Assembly (NCBI RefSeq): GCF_910592395.1
Contig: NC_088317.1
Span: 6,944,001-7,008,000 of the forward strand
Source: Lineus longissimus
Lineage: Eukaryota; Nemertea; Pilidiophora; Heteronemertea; Lineidae
Direction: 5' to 3'
DNA: 64,000 nucleotides
A program made the translations under genes and the position numbers. The notes under the pieces were generated by a model. That model was given only the letters and a program-made list of their open reading frames with translations. It was not told where the DNA came from and ran no database searches. The first letter of the stretch is position 1. Each line of letters starts with the position of its first letter. Positions 14,101 to 25,986 of the stretch are shown piece by piece.

Positions 14101-17100
14101 GCAAGGTGTGTCTTAAATTCTGTACTACTGGTAGTGGTAGTTATTGAGAGGCCCGGCTGCCGATGTAAGGTGTGATCCAACTTATATTTTCGTTTCCTTC
14201 CCTTGTCTTGTTATTCCTAATCTTTTAAAGGGACAACTAGGGCGTGGTATTAACCTGCCCAGACGGATAATGGCCGTGCTTGCCACCATGTGCTGCCACC
14301 TGCAATATCCCACTAATGCTGAGTTCTAATAATGATTTTGGACAGCGTTGGGAGGCAGTTTTGGACAAGGGATTTGCTTGCATTTTCAGGCAGGGCAATG
14401 GTTACACTCTGTTCTAGTGTATTGTTTATTGCAGTTCAATGACGTTTGGTCCTGCTGGAAGCCATCTTTGTATGAAAAACCAACATATCTCAGACCCAAG
14501 TTGTCCCTTTAAAGGCCTGACGCCGTTTGTGTTAATTGTATTTTGTTGTGGCTCAGGTAAACATTGGCATCGTTAAAGTAAATATGCACGTAAATTGGCT
14601 GTGACTTAGCATTGGTAATATTTGCATATCAGTCTGTACAATACAATGGCATTGTTGAAGTTTAGATCCATCATCAGCGCTAATATTTACACAATTGGAA
14701 ATTTTCAATTTCAATTTCAAATTTTCAAACAAATGAATATTTTTCGCATTCAGGTCAAACTGCAATGGAAGTTGTATTACATCAACACGAGAAGTCAAAC
14801 TCTTCATATTTCTTTGAAGAAGGCGAAACGATTAGACAAATTATTTCAAGTAAGTTTTTAGGCTGTTCAAAATGAAGGGCCCAATATGTGTTGTGCCTCA
14901 AGTGATGGAGACATTTGACATAATAGCGTTAACCACTGCAATGACTTCTAATCTCATATTGGGTCCACTTGTACCCCAGATCAGGTGATCTCACTTCTTA
15001 GTAACAGAAATTCAGTTGGATCCGATTCAGGGGGCCAAAGCTGAAAACTATAAAAATAACACAAATAACTCTGTTATTAAAGGGGGACTATAGGCAGGAG
15101 CAGAGGGGCTAATTTGGCCATCTTCAGGTGACTAGTATACACAGTAAGGGTGCTTGGTCAGGTCAGATTCAGCATTAAATATATTCATTTCGACGTACTG
15201 TGAGATGTGAGAGACCCCTATTTGCAACTTCGTGTAACTTTATCTTGCCTGCCTATCTGCTGCCTATATTTTCCCTTTAAGGGCACCGGAGGAAAATTAC
15301 TGTGCCGTTTTTGGCTTTCTTGAGAATATTACGATAACATACCCTAAAGTACATTTACCTCAATGACAGTCCGAATGCAGACATACTCCAAGTTCAAGTG
15401 AAAATACAACAACCGAAAATTTCCAGGGGACAAAAGGGTGGCAATTGTACCTTGTGGAGAAAGTGGATCGGATACTTGTCCAGGGGGTTAGATTTCTTAC
15501 ATGTTGAGCAGGTTTTCTCACTTTTTGTTCCTCATTCCAGCAAGTGATGGTAACTTTGCATTCCTCACGACTGAGATGAATTTGTTCTATGGGAGGGAAG
15601 GATTCACAACAGAGGCAATAAAAGTAAGTCATCAATTATATTATGTCTAGATAAGATATTTGGCCCATATCTTACCATGAGGCACACTATTACTGAAATT
15701 GACAGTGCATTTTAGATGCTTGTTACCTAGGGCAGGTTGCTTTACTTTGATTGCCTTGCCTTTGAAAAAGACAGAGATTCTTCATACTGTATTTTAAGAA
15801 TATTGCTTTTTGTAAAGATAGTCACTTGTTCTCCAATTCAGATTTTATTTCCACATTGAGCAGCACTGATCACGACATCATCATCAAGACTGCTATTTTT
15901 ATCTCCAGGGCTTTTTACAAAAGGCAAGCAGCTCTTCAGGAGCAATGACAATATAATTTTACTAATGTGACTTATGATATGTTTTAATGTAATGTCTTTT
16001 ATTGTGTAATATTCATGCATGTATATGCCATACTGTCTGTTCTTGTGATAGTTGTGCAAATAAATAATTTGAATTTGTAAACTGCCAAATTTCAGCTCCA
16101 TTTTATTTTGGCAATCGGAAAACATTTCTGAAAAAAAAAGATTTTCAGATTTTTTTATTTTTGGTGGATTCTTTCGGTTTTCCTAATCAAAATTTGTTTT
16201 TTCACAAATCGAGGTTACTTTTCATATCCTCGAAAATCAAATTCCTCATTCAATTGAATACTAAAGATGAAGCTTGTAATGGTCTCCTCCTCCATGCATG
16301 AGGAGAGATTCACCTGGCCTACCAAATTGGGACCCAACTGTAGCAGCACAGTGGGTAAACACATATTATGAGCCTGCTGATTTTGGCAGTCGTCAGTCAC
16401 TTTCGTACAATGTACCGTCTTTTGAAACCCTGTAGAACCACAAACTGATGCAGTGTCCCCAAGCAAGACACTTAACCCTGTATAAACATACATCTCAAAA
16501 CTCACTTGCATGATTGGTGTTGGTTGGAAAGGATCAAGCCTATTCAATATCAGCTGCCTGAGTTTCCCTGGAAAGTTTCAGGAGTGGCTAGGAGGTAAAT
16601 GTACAGTTGCACTGGTTACCAGACTATAAACCGCTGCCGAATTACCTACCTTTTTCTCGATAGATTTTTGACCACGGTAAAGACATCTCAGATGAGACGA
16701 CTATTGCATTCACCGACAATGGAGACCTCTTGATCTTGACACCAAGCAACACCATAAACATTCATCCAGTCTTCCAAACCCAGACAATCTACATCAAAGA
16801 TGTCGTGAATCGTTTCCGTCCACAGTTAAAGAATTGTCCGGTAAGATCTGTGTTTGTTATAACTACATGATGATGATGATGATGATGATGATGGATCGGT
16901 TGAACGAGATTTTCATTTGAAAACCTGGTGCAAAAGTTGGTCCTCCAGAAATAACAGTCAGGACTTTAAAAGGATCTGAGGTTCTCCCCCAAAATGGTAC
17001 AGAATTTAGAAGGCCGAAACAGTGTTTTCTGATCATTTCCTGACATTTGGGAGAAGGCAAATTGTGGCTATGCCTCCAAAAAAGCTTTGAAAATCTTCCG

Positions 17101-20100
17101 AGATCGAGAGCCCAAAAGGTGCGCCGCGATGCAGCCAGCGGCATATTATCTTTTTTTCTTGGATACTGCCAAAATGATTTTTACGATGCCGCCATTGCAC
17201 ATGCCCGGTACATGTGAGCAAAATATTGCTTTTGGTCATATTCCTCTTTAATTGCATTCCAACTATTTGCTTATTTTCAGCTGCAGATCTTATCTGGGGA
17301 CCACCACCAAGATGTCCTGTACCTGGACAATGGTGAGGACCTGGCCTTGCAGGCACAACTCACAAGAACAAGGGTAGAGAACAAGATCATCATTAGCGCC
17401 ACGAATCCTGGCGTTGTTGCAGTCAAAACCGTTTATACCAAAAAGAGTCAACATAACGAGTTCACAGACAGTTTTGTGAGTGCAACAAATACTTCAGTTT
17501 GAGATATTATACAGGGTTTCAAGAAGACGCTTGGCAGTTTGAGTAATGTTTTCAATTGCAGCTTCTTGCTGTGAATACCAGCAATAGGATTTTGTCTGGT
17601 GAAAGACACTGCCATTTAAACACATGAGCCACTCAAAAAAGCACTTACCTACTAAAATTATCATTATAGCATCACACCCTAAATAAAGGGGCGCCCTGCC
17701 CCCTTACCCCCAGGGGGTCCACTTTCCGCCCCCTATAAAAATTGCCGCCCCTTAAAAAAATTTTTTTTGAAAATGACCACCTAATTTGTTTCATCCACCT
17801 TATGATGCTACATTATGACGCCAAAATGCTTCTGAAGTCCTTGAAATCTTCAAAATAGGACCTTTTAACAAGAATTTAAGAACAATTTTCCCAGTGTGCA
17901 AAAATGCGGCGAAAAACAGAAAAGCCATTAGAATCCCCCCTCTTAAAGGGACAATATAGGCAACAGCTAGGCAGGCAAGATAAAGTTACACAAAGCCACC
18001 AATAGGGGTCTCTCACATCTCGCAGTAGGTCAGAATGATTCACGCTTGTACGTGGGATATATTTAGTGCTAAGTCTGACATGACCAAGGGCCCTTACTGT
18101 GAATACTAGTCAATTGAAGATGGCCAAATTAGCCCCTCTCCTCCTGCCTATAGTCCTCCTTTAATAACTCAACACTGCAGTATGTTTACTTTTACTACAC
18201 TGAGTAGAATGAGATTCACTGAGAAATGTGCTGCTATCAGAAACCACATGTTTTTTCCTTCCCGATAAAATAATCAAGTCTTGTCGATACATTTACAGTG
18301 GAACCTCCCTTAGCAGACACCTCTCTATTAGGGACAACCTCTCTATAAAGGACACTAGTTTTAGTTCCAAATTGGTACTTTCCATTCAATTTGACCTCTC
18401 TATTAAGGTCCTTAATAAGGACAGCATTTGTCAGTCCCGAGGGTGTCCTTAATAGAGAGGTTCTACTGTAGTCTAATGTATTGAAGGTGTGATTTTTTTC
18501 CCTTCAGAAAACTACCCTGACCCAGAAAGCAACTCAACTTGAACAACAGTAAGTACTTGTAACGTGTAATATTTTTTACAGAGTAGGCCTTTATCAATTT
18601 TCTTAACATGAAACAAGAATTTCTTGACTTTTGCAAGACTATTTTCAACCGTCGGTCGGCAAGGAGAGGCCGTCTCAATGATAGGAACAATACCGTAGCC
18701 AGTGTTTCCCCTCTGTGGAGGTTGACATGACTTGGCACTACAGTTTCATCTACTGAAGGCCATCAATAATTATTGCTAATTTGGAAATATTCACAGCCAT
18801 TTAAAAAGATATTTTTAGCGCTTTTGTGAAATGAAGAATTTTTGTTTACTTTTAAAATAGCGTTTTGACGACTCCAAAACAGTTATTTGTAGTTCCTTGT
18901 TCGCGACCATATATTTTTGTGATTATCGATAAACACAAAAATAAAAGCCAAAGGGACACGACTATTTCAGGGTTTACAGTAATTGTGGAAATCTGTTGAT
19001 GACGAGGTTCTGAGACTATGCGAGAATGGTCTAGATATGCATCAAGTGCTAGGACTTGAAAGTTGATAATTTCCCTGTCACATTTTCAGCGCCGCTGGTG
19101 GTTTAACTAGCATCCGAACATGTAGTGTGAAATCAAGCTTGACTTGTAACAAAAACCCTGAACTGGTGACGCATGTGTCTGTAGGATGCCGACCCACAAA
19201 GAGCATCCGTGTACGGCAAGCCAGAACCAGATGTGACATCATGAAGAACTTCACATATACTATTCCTGCGTAAGTTGTCTAGTCATAACCTAGTCTCTTT
19301 GAGAACTTCACCTAGACTAATCCTGCATTAGTTGACTCTTCCTTACCCATTGTGGAAGAGAACTTCACCTATACTAATTCTGCATTAGTTGACTCTTCCT
19401 TACCCATTGTGAAAGAGAACTTCACCTGTACTAATCCTGCAATAGTTGACTCTTCCTTACCCATTGTGGAAGAGAACTTCACCTATACTATCCCTGCATA
19501 AGTTGACGCTTCCTGACCCTTTTCAAAGAGAACTTCACCTATAGAGTGGAGGGACAGACAATAGAAAGCAAGTCCAAAAGACCATGACAACATTTGATTC
19601 AGTTTAAAGTCAGGCATGACAAATCATTGTTCTGCCCTCGGCTGACTGTGAAAACACTCTTTAATACTATTTCTGCGTAAGTTGACTATTCCTAAACCAG
19701 TATGAAGATATGGGATCAAGCGACACTGTGTGCAGTTCCTTAAAACATAGATACTTTTTAAATAGACCTCCAGACGTGTTTGACACCTGTGGAAAAGTGT
19801 GAACTCGTGTCTTGACATTACAGAGGCTCAGATATAATAATAATAATAATAAAACAATATTTGTATGGCGCCGCTCATGTATATATCGCGGCGCCTCACA
19901 GAGATAAAAATAAATAGGCCTAGATACATTACTTAAAAACATTACGTAAAAGGTATTAATACATATTATAAAATGATTTGAAAAGGTGGTTCTTCAGACT
20001 CTTCCTGAAAGCTGGCAGCGAGCTGGCAGATTTTATTGCCAGAGGGAGATCGTTCCAGAGCCTTGGGGCTGCAACTGAGAAGGAACGATCTCCAATGGTA

Positions 20101-23100
20101 CGCCTAATGCGTGGTACTGCCAGCTTCAGGGAGTCTGAAGACCGTAGTGATCTGGTTGGAGTATAAAATTCAAGTTTTAGATAAAATGGTGACATGTTGT
20201 GCAAACACTTGAAGTGAGTTGAAGACAAGGATGAGTAGCTTAAAATCAATCCGTAGCTTTACGGGCAGCCAATGTAGTTTAAACAGGACTGAAGTAATAT
20301 GTTCAAAAGAGAGCTACTGAGTGTTATCAGTCTGGCAGAACGATTTTGAAGTCTCTGGAGACGTGCAATTTGTGCAGCAGAAGCACCAGCCAGAAGTGAG
20401 TTGCAGTAATCTAAACGCGATGTCACGAGGGAGTGGACTGCAGTCTTGCAGGTGTCAGTGTCAATGACACTCCGAATCTGACCAAGCTGTCTATGGTGGG
20501 TACTGCAACTTGACAAGATGCTACTAACTTGACGTTGAATGGTCAGTTGGGAGTCGAGCTCCACGCCCAGACTTCGAACATGAGATCTTCCCCTAAGTTA
20601 TGGAGTGAGAAATTATTGTTCATTTCATTCCATTGTTGCTTCTTTCAGAGATAAATATGATCCGAATTATATGGATGGTAAAGCTACCAAACCTAAGACG
20701 CTGACATACGATTATGCTCTGTTAGGATGTCCTCTGACGGTCTTCCACATGGAGAGTATCATTCCTACAGTCGACTTGTAAGTAGTCAAAATATCTCAAG
20801 GGAATTTATGGCTTCACGTCATGAGAGTTTCTTAAAAAAATGACAAAAAGGGCTTTTAATCGTTATTTCCTTGATATTTAGTGCCCAATGATCCGGACCG
20901 GTCACTCAGTCTGTTTTCTCCATGTATCAGCTATCTCAGACCTGGATATTCTTACACATTTGAGTACTTGGTTTGAAATTATTTGTTTTTTCCCAGGTAT
21001 GATGGCAACAAATTCCTGAGTGAAGTCAAGGCAGACTATGTTGTGTATGAGATCCATGGTCGTAACACATACAACTTCACAGTTAAGCATGCTGATATCA
21101 ATTGCCTTCGAAAACCTCAGACTTGGAGAGATATGCGTTTGAAACGCCCTGGGCTAGACCCTGGACTACACTGGAATAGAATGGTATGTTGATTTAAGAT
21201 CTTTTGATCTGGTACAACGATTACGCGTTGAAACAGACTGAAGTACATCTCGTGACCTCGTTTTGCAATGTGCTGCAGTGCATGAATCAATGCATGGACG
21301 TAATGTGAGATATGGCGCCAAAGAGAGAACCGCAGCCAACCGAATCTATCTAGGAATGTCCCGACGTTCGTCGTACCTGGTTTAAAATCTTTATCTTCTG
21401 TTCATATTGAATGCAGTCATTGACCATTGTGTCCAGGGCCTTCAGCCAAGGAGGAGGAGTCTTCTCATATGTTTCTCAATTGACGGGATCTTTGCTTGGG
21501 CAGAAACAAAAATGAGGTCTGTATTAGTGTAAACCAGGAAATATTCGCAGCTATTATTCTTCCGTGGTTTTGTGAAATTGCATCTTTTGCGTGATTTTAA
21601 TTTAGCGTTTTTGGGAAGACTGGAAGTGTAACTGTTACAGTAATTGAGTCCATGTTTGTTTTCGCAGCGTTTCATTTTTGCGTTTTTTTGCTGATAGCAA
21701 ATACGCGAAATTAAAACACACTCAGAAATTCCTGGGTTTACAGTATATCATAAAAAAATTATTAGTGCTATGCGGTATGACTAAGCCTAAATTTATTTCC
21801 TAATTTCGTCTTCAGAATTATTGTGGCTGCAATTCGACAGCGGATTGTCACGATCACGTGGAGGAGGAGGGTGAGGAGGGAGAAGATGGTCACGGTCATG
21901 GAGAAGAAGAAAAAGAAGAAGAAGAAGAAGAAGCTGAAGAAGAAGAGGATGGGCATGGGCATGGGCATAAAAGAAAAAAGAGAGTTCACTCAACCAAAAC
22001 AGGAAAATCAGAGAAAGAGAACAAGAGAGCTCTGCAGAGTAAAACCGTGACTAAGTCACAACCTGGGACAAAGTCACAATCAAAGAGAGTTGTGACAAAG
22101 AAGAGGAAGATCAGGTCTCATACAAAAAGTTCCGCCTTGAATAAGTTGAAGAGAAAGCGTTCCATAGAGAAGACGAGCGGGAGAAGAGGACTGAGGAAAG
22201 TGGGGAAGAGCAGGACAGGGAAGACAAGTGGGAGAAGAGGACTGGGGAAAGTGGGGAAGAGCAGGACAGGGAAGACAGGTGGGAGAAGAGGCCTGGGGAA
22301 AGTGGGGAAGAGCAGGATAGTGAAGAGGGAGGAAGATGACCATGGCCATGAGGAGGAAGCTACAACTCCAGCACCTGCTGAGGAGGAACATGGCCATGAA
22401 GAGGAAGAAGAAGAAGAAGGTAGGTTATTCTATTAAAGGGAGAATATAGGCATTGACAAACCATGCCATGCCGTAGCCCAGCAAGTGAAAGTTAGCTTTT
22501 TTTAAACACAAGATGTCATCCCTTCGATCAAACCCATTTCAAATCTTGGCGAACGTGGTAGGCAGGGCCTGTTCTGAAGTAATGCTAATGCTCCCATGTA
22601 CATCACCAGCGTGCGTATTGAGACGTGTTGTATCTGGTATAGTGATACATGCAGCGATTTGTAGGCTTGTATTTTGTAACGGATTGTATTGGCTGGGTTC
22701 CTGGGGAGTGCCTGGGGATTTGAGGTATTGGGAGAGTTAGAATCGGGGAAAGCCTCATACTGTTATTAAGAGAAATATCAAGAGACCAGTTTGGGTGCAG
22801 CTTGCTCAAGGAACACAAAGTGGGCGCATGCTGCGTGTTTAGAAATTGTCGTAACATCATCAAAGATCTATCTATTCCAGAAGAAGATGAAGAAGAGGAT
22901 GGCCATGGCCATGCAGCTGAAGAAGCATCTAGTGCCGTGGAGGGAGAGGACCATGGAGACCATGCCCGCTATGAGCTTTATGAAACAGATTCACAAATAC
23001 CGTACGAAATATTAAATGCCGATTTTCCCAATGAAATGACCTTTCAGGGCCACAATGGAATCTATGTGTTTGAATTGATCATTGTGGACGCAAGTTTTAG

Positions 23101-24238
23101 GTAGGTTTCGTGGTTGTTCTCGCTTCTTTCGACAGACATGCCAACGAGTACACTTCTATCTGGGCCATCTTTGATGACCTGTCATAGAATCTATAATGGG
23201 AGATCTGACGTAAAATGTTCTTGTGATAATCATCATGAGATTCGACCATGGGCATGCCTGTGCAGTGAATCAGACAGTTCTGTTTTCCTTGGTTTTCATG
23301 GACACCCGTTGAAGAGAAAAAATAACAAAGTCAAATACTCTGAATAAGAACTCAGCAGGGCTTGAGCTTAACTTTCTTACTTAGGAGTCACACTAAAGTC
23401 TTGACAAAATCTCAGGAGTCCTGTAACAGATTTCTAAGTTAAGAATTTTAAAAGTGAGGGTCCACGGCCAAGTTTCATGCTTCAAAAGACACTTTTCGGG
23501 GGATATCTTGAGCATACTGGCTCAGCATACTGTAAACCTGGGAATATTTGTGTGCCTTTTATTTTTGCTTCGGTTGTTTTCTTGAGAGGCTGAGGATAGT
23601 GTAGGCTGTTTTGATAGCATTCATATTCATAGTTAAGAGTTGGCCATGTCTTGGTCCACTTCTAGAGTTGGTTGAGTGCAGCCTGGATGTGATTTCTGGC
23701 AACTGTGAATTTCTCTTCAGAGCACCAAAGTGTCCCCCTTGACCTTATTGGCATTCCAGTACATGGTTTAATAGAAGTAACTGATGAATATTAGAAATGT
23801 GATGATTATCCACCCAAGATATCCTTAGGTTAGGTTCCCATTCAGGTCTATTGAAATTTGTTAGATCTCCATGAAGGTTGTATGCTATTCAGAGACACTC
23901 CCAACCGGGGAGGTGACTCCTATAGCAACATTTCAAGTTGGTGATTCAGAAAGCTTGATCAAAGTCTACCAGTAGACATTTGCTTCTATTTCAGTTTCTG
24001 TGAGCTGAGGACCAAATTTGCCATCGAGGTGTCAGGAGCCAGTCCCGATACGCAAGTCCCCACCCTGGTTATCACTGGAGGAATCGTTCTGGTGACTTTG
24101 GTAGCCATTTATGTCATATTCGTCACCATGCTCGAGAACAAGAGGTCCGTCATGAAAGGGGAGATCGAAAGTGAGAAACTCAAAAATTTGAGGATACCCA
24201 ACGTGGCAAAACATGTGATTGATAAAAAAGAGAAATAA
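8111..24238 (+). CDS. CATSPERD: CATSPERD-like CatSper auxiliary subunit (18 exons, 5' end missing)
   Basis: Single-pass auxiliary subunit of the sperm flagellar calcium channel CatSper. Exons with GT-AG junctions and continuous phase: 8111-8198, 9012-9088, 9899-9977, 10953-11058, 11920-12107, 12521-12592, 13303-13462, 14754-14849, 15541-15623, 16664-16840, 17281-17475, 18508-18548, 19090-19269, 20649-20777, 20997-21183, 21816-22419, 22881-23100, 23995-24238 (TAA). The order matches remembered human CATSPERD: a propeller-like N-terminal half (LLIWDEHVLYFTPNAG, FLTTEMNLFYG), a Cys-containing middle (HVSVGC), then LLGCPLTVF, HWNRM-NYC, and FQGHNGIYVFELIIVD before one transmembrane helix (VITGGIVLVTLVAIYVIF) and a lysine-rich cytoplasmic tail of about 35 residues. 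The visible CDS is 2926 nt (about 975 codons) against 798 residues in human; the excess is mostly the 21.85-22.97 kb insertion. The exon(s) encoding the signal peptide are not resolved. CATSPERE shares the C-terminal domain and is the main alternative. Confidence 0.85.
8611..8772. mobile_element. pogo-like MITE copy in a CATSPERD intron
   Basis: Ends are TACAGTAGAACCTCTCTATT and GGGAGGTTCCACTGTA, an imperfect terminal inverted repeat flanked by TA. The interior carries repeated CTCTCTATTAAGGACA-type units. The terminal CAGTRGAACCTC resembles pogo/Tigger ends. Confidence 0.8.
10141..10475 (-). mobile_element. Partial reverse copy of the GGTCA-rich dispersed repeat
   Basis: 10155-10335 is a diverged reverse complement of 35220-35390 (GGCCACCAGGGGGCCAAAACT here; CCCTGGTGGCCAAGTC there), including the GTCGTCGTC end. 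CAGGTCACAGAGGTCAAATGG at 10446-10466 matches the motif repeated in the long copies. A weaker related stretch lies at 9420-9830. Both are inside CATSPERD introns. Confidence 0.65.
13069..13248. mobile_element. pogo-like MITE copy in a CATSPERD intron
   Basis: Left end CAGTAGAACCTCTCTGTTAA, right end GGGAGGTTCCACTGTA, with the family interior AATTTGGGACCAGAACTAG and TTGTCCTTATTAGAGAGG. It ends about 55 bp before the 13303 exon. Confidence 0.85.
13601..13845. mobile_element. TTAA-type MITE, GCCGTT family, copy 2
   Basis: TTAAAGGCCTACGCCGTTCG at the left is mirrored by ACGAACGGCGTACCCCTTTA at the right, both ends meeting TTAA. The interior agrees with 6943-7214. Confidence 0.8.
14225..14512. mobile_element. 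TTAA-type MITE, GGGACAACT family
   Basis: TTAAAGGGACAACTAGGG at the left and CAAGTTGTCCCTTTAA at the right form inverted termini. The right terminus abuts another partial GCCGTT-family start (AAAGGCCTGACGCCGTTTG) at 14511. Confidence 0.6.
15077..15280. mobile_element. TTAA-type MITE, ATAGGCAG family, copy 1
   Basis: TTAAAGGGGGACTATAGGCA at the left and TGCCTATATTTTCCCTTTAA at the right. The TTAA at each end suggests piggyBac-type mobilisation, though TA or TTAA cannot be told apart by eye. Further copies at 17943-18164 (opposite orientation) and 33477-33705. Confidence 0.75.
17943..18164. mobile_element. TTAA-type MITE, ATAGGCAG family, copy 2 (inverted)
   Basis: TTAAAGGGACAATATAGGCA to CTGCCTATAGTCCTCCTTTA, reverse orientation relative to 15077-15280; the interior GGGGTCTCTCACATCTCGCA matches. 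It lies in a CATSPERD intron. A partial end also appears near 22434 (TTAAAGGGAGAATATAGGCA). Confidence 0.75.
18294..18470. mobile_element. pogo-like MITE copy immediately upstream of a short CATSPERD exon
   Basis: TACAGTGGAACCTCCCTTAG to AGAGAGGTTCTACTGTA, in opposite orientation to the 13069 copy. It ends 37 bp before the 41-nt exon 18508-18548, so it lies against the acceptor region. Confidence 0.85.
19246..19545 (+). repeat. 57-bp tandem array copied from the end of CATSPERD exon 19090-19269
   Basis: GAACTTCAC begins units at 19246, 19303, 19360, 19417, 19474 and 19530: period 57, then 56. The first unit is the last 24 exonic bases plus the first intronic bases; the other five lie in the intron. 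The native junction CCTGC|GTAAGTTG reads CCTGCATTAG, CCTGCAATAG or CCTGCATAAG in the copies, so none keeps GT. A further decayed copy, with CTGCGTAAGTTG, lies near 19665-19690. Confidence 0.9.
19850..20590 (-). mobile_element. Decayed non-LTR retrotransposon (LINE) 3' end, antisense in a CATSPERD intron
   Basis: On the minus strand two open stretches joined by frameshifts resemble the end of a Jockey/CR1/L2-type ORF2: TSRLDYCNSLL and LQRLQNRSARLI near 20300-20450, LHWLPVKLRIDFK near 20230-20275, and GDRSFSVAAPRLWNDLP near 20040-20090. A (TTA)n run at 19838-19851 fits a LINE 3' tail. No complete reverse transcriptase is present, so this is a 5'-truncated dead copy. Confidence 0.8.
21528..21744. 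mobile_element. Palindromic MITE with GTAAACC / GGTTTAC ends
   Basis: GTGTAAACCAGGAAATATTC on the left is mirrored by AAATTCCTGGGTTTACAGTA on the right. Related ends occur near 18970 and 23530, and a variant family (TACTGTAAACCC...GGGTTTACAGTA) forms two copies at 52046-52232 and 52378-52570. Confidence 0.6.
21855..22967 (+). other. Low-complexity His/Glu/Asp/Lys-rich insertion in the CATSPERD ectodomain
   Basis: Exon 21816-22419 is 604 nt, far larger than its neighbours, and continues into 22881-23100. After a conserved Cys-rich start (NYCGC...DCHDH) the frame stays open for about 230 residues absent from remembered human CATSPERD. It contains acidic runs of 6-7 Glu, repeated Gly-His-Gly-His motifs (near 21888, 21948, 22340, 22390, 22903), a basic stretch with KRKKR and KRKR, and three 51-nt (17-codon) in-frame repeats of a Gly-Arg-Arg-Gly-Leu type unit at about 22172-22325. 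The conserved fold resumes near YELYETD. Both flanking exons keep frame across the junction, so it is probably translated. On this topology it lies extracellularly, next to the membrane-proximal domain. Confidence 0.75.
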
Positions 24239-25948
24239 GAGACTGTTATCAATTTTGACCCAAATTTATAGCAAAGAGTTCAAATTTGCTCAAGAAATCT
24301 ATCTTTCCATGACAAACTTTGATACGTTTACAGTGGAACCTCCCTTAGCGGACGCTTCTCTATCAAGGACCGCTATATTAAGGACAGTAGTTTTGGTCCC
24401 AAATTGGTTGCTTCCATTCAATTTGACCTCTCTAAACAGGACACCTCTATTAAGAACAGCATTTGTCAGTCCCAAGAGAGAGGTTCTACTTTACATGTAA
24501 AGCAGATAATGATAATGCAGGGATATGTGATGAGCAAGGCCAAGGGACTAATTCCCCATCCAATTTTCATTTGTAAAAATCAAGTGCAGCAGGCCTGGTA
24601 GTCCACTGAACCCGCCTAGAGAATCGGCTACACAATTTGTTGAGACTTAAGCGCCCTGCAAATGAGCGATATAAATCACTGTTACCTGCAATTACAATCG
24701 ACGCTATGTGCTGCAAAAAATCTCTCGTCTGCGGATAAAACTTGTAATAGCTGTGGGTTCAAATTAGCCCCTCTGCCCCTGCCTATAGTCCCCCCTTTAC
24801 AGGTTGAAATAGTGTCAACTTCTAAGTTGACACTTCTAAATCAAAATTTGAAGTGACCAACACCTCTCAACTTCATCAACTTTTTTTAATATAAAAGTAA
24901 AAAATCTGTGTAAAATCTGTTTGACTTCAGTGTCGAATCCTGGCCTAAGAGTAAAATGCCAAGGGTTTTACACCTGACGAAGGGCAGGGGCGTGGGTACA
25001 CTACAGGGTTGACAATGATTGCTGCAATATCAGATCATCTAAAGTTGGACCAGTTCCCTACGCTGGGAAGAATATGTGAATACACATCATTCAATGCGAT
25101 TAGGGAAGACACTTCTCAGTATTTTTAAGGTGTATTTATTTTTATCGGTCTGATTGATTTTAATTTGCATTTCAGCAAACAATAATTATAAACTGTTCCT
25201 CTACTCGGAATTGTGCAAGTGTTAATTCGTTTTATTATCATGTTTAATTTTTTTTTCAACAGTGTTATACCTTATATTTTTGATACAATGGTTTTTACCA
25301 TATTTTAATGTTTTTTGTTCAAGGAAGGTTTAATAAAATGTTTATTTTTGTTTACTCTTATTTGGTTGTTTTTTACTCTCAACTCCACATAGACCTAGAA
25401 AAGGGCAAGCCTTCCATTACCTTCCCAGCCAATTACAAAGCTTTGCAAGTGTTCTCATGGCACCGACCTACGAAATCTCAACGACTAGGGTTCCAGGAAT
25501 ATTTTAGAAATTGCAAGAGAAATTTGGTGCAAAGTGACATTTGGAACTATCAACTATCAATTGAGGCCCTCACACCAGACGGAGGAAGCCACTGAGGGCC
25601 ACAACAAAAAAAAGACCGTATGTCGCACACCACATGATCTTTTGTTCGTTGTGCCTATATTTATGTTTGTTTGGGCCTGCAATGACTTCCTCCACCTGGT
25701 GTAAAACGGTCTATAGTGCTAAGTTGAAATCAACTTTTGTCAGAAAACAAAATGGATACCTGTTGAAATTCAAAATCTCTGGAACTGTTTGAGAAGGGAG
25801 GTAACTTATACCTGGAGCGCCCTTAATGATGCTATCGTTTAGCTATTTTAAAAACATCCAGATCTGAATGATGAGGATCAGACACGAGTGCCATTTTTAC
25901 CCCTCAACCTAATTTTGGCTGGAAGGGTATTTTTGCTGTCATATGTGA

Positions 25949-25986
<38 letters not shown>

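Noticed and set aside
22080-22397. 105-codon minus-strand frame
   Set aside because: Shadow of the repetitive CATSPERD insertion exon; its Cys/Pro repeats mirror the 51-nt repeats.
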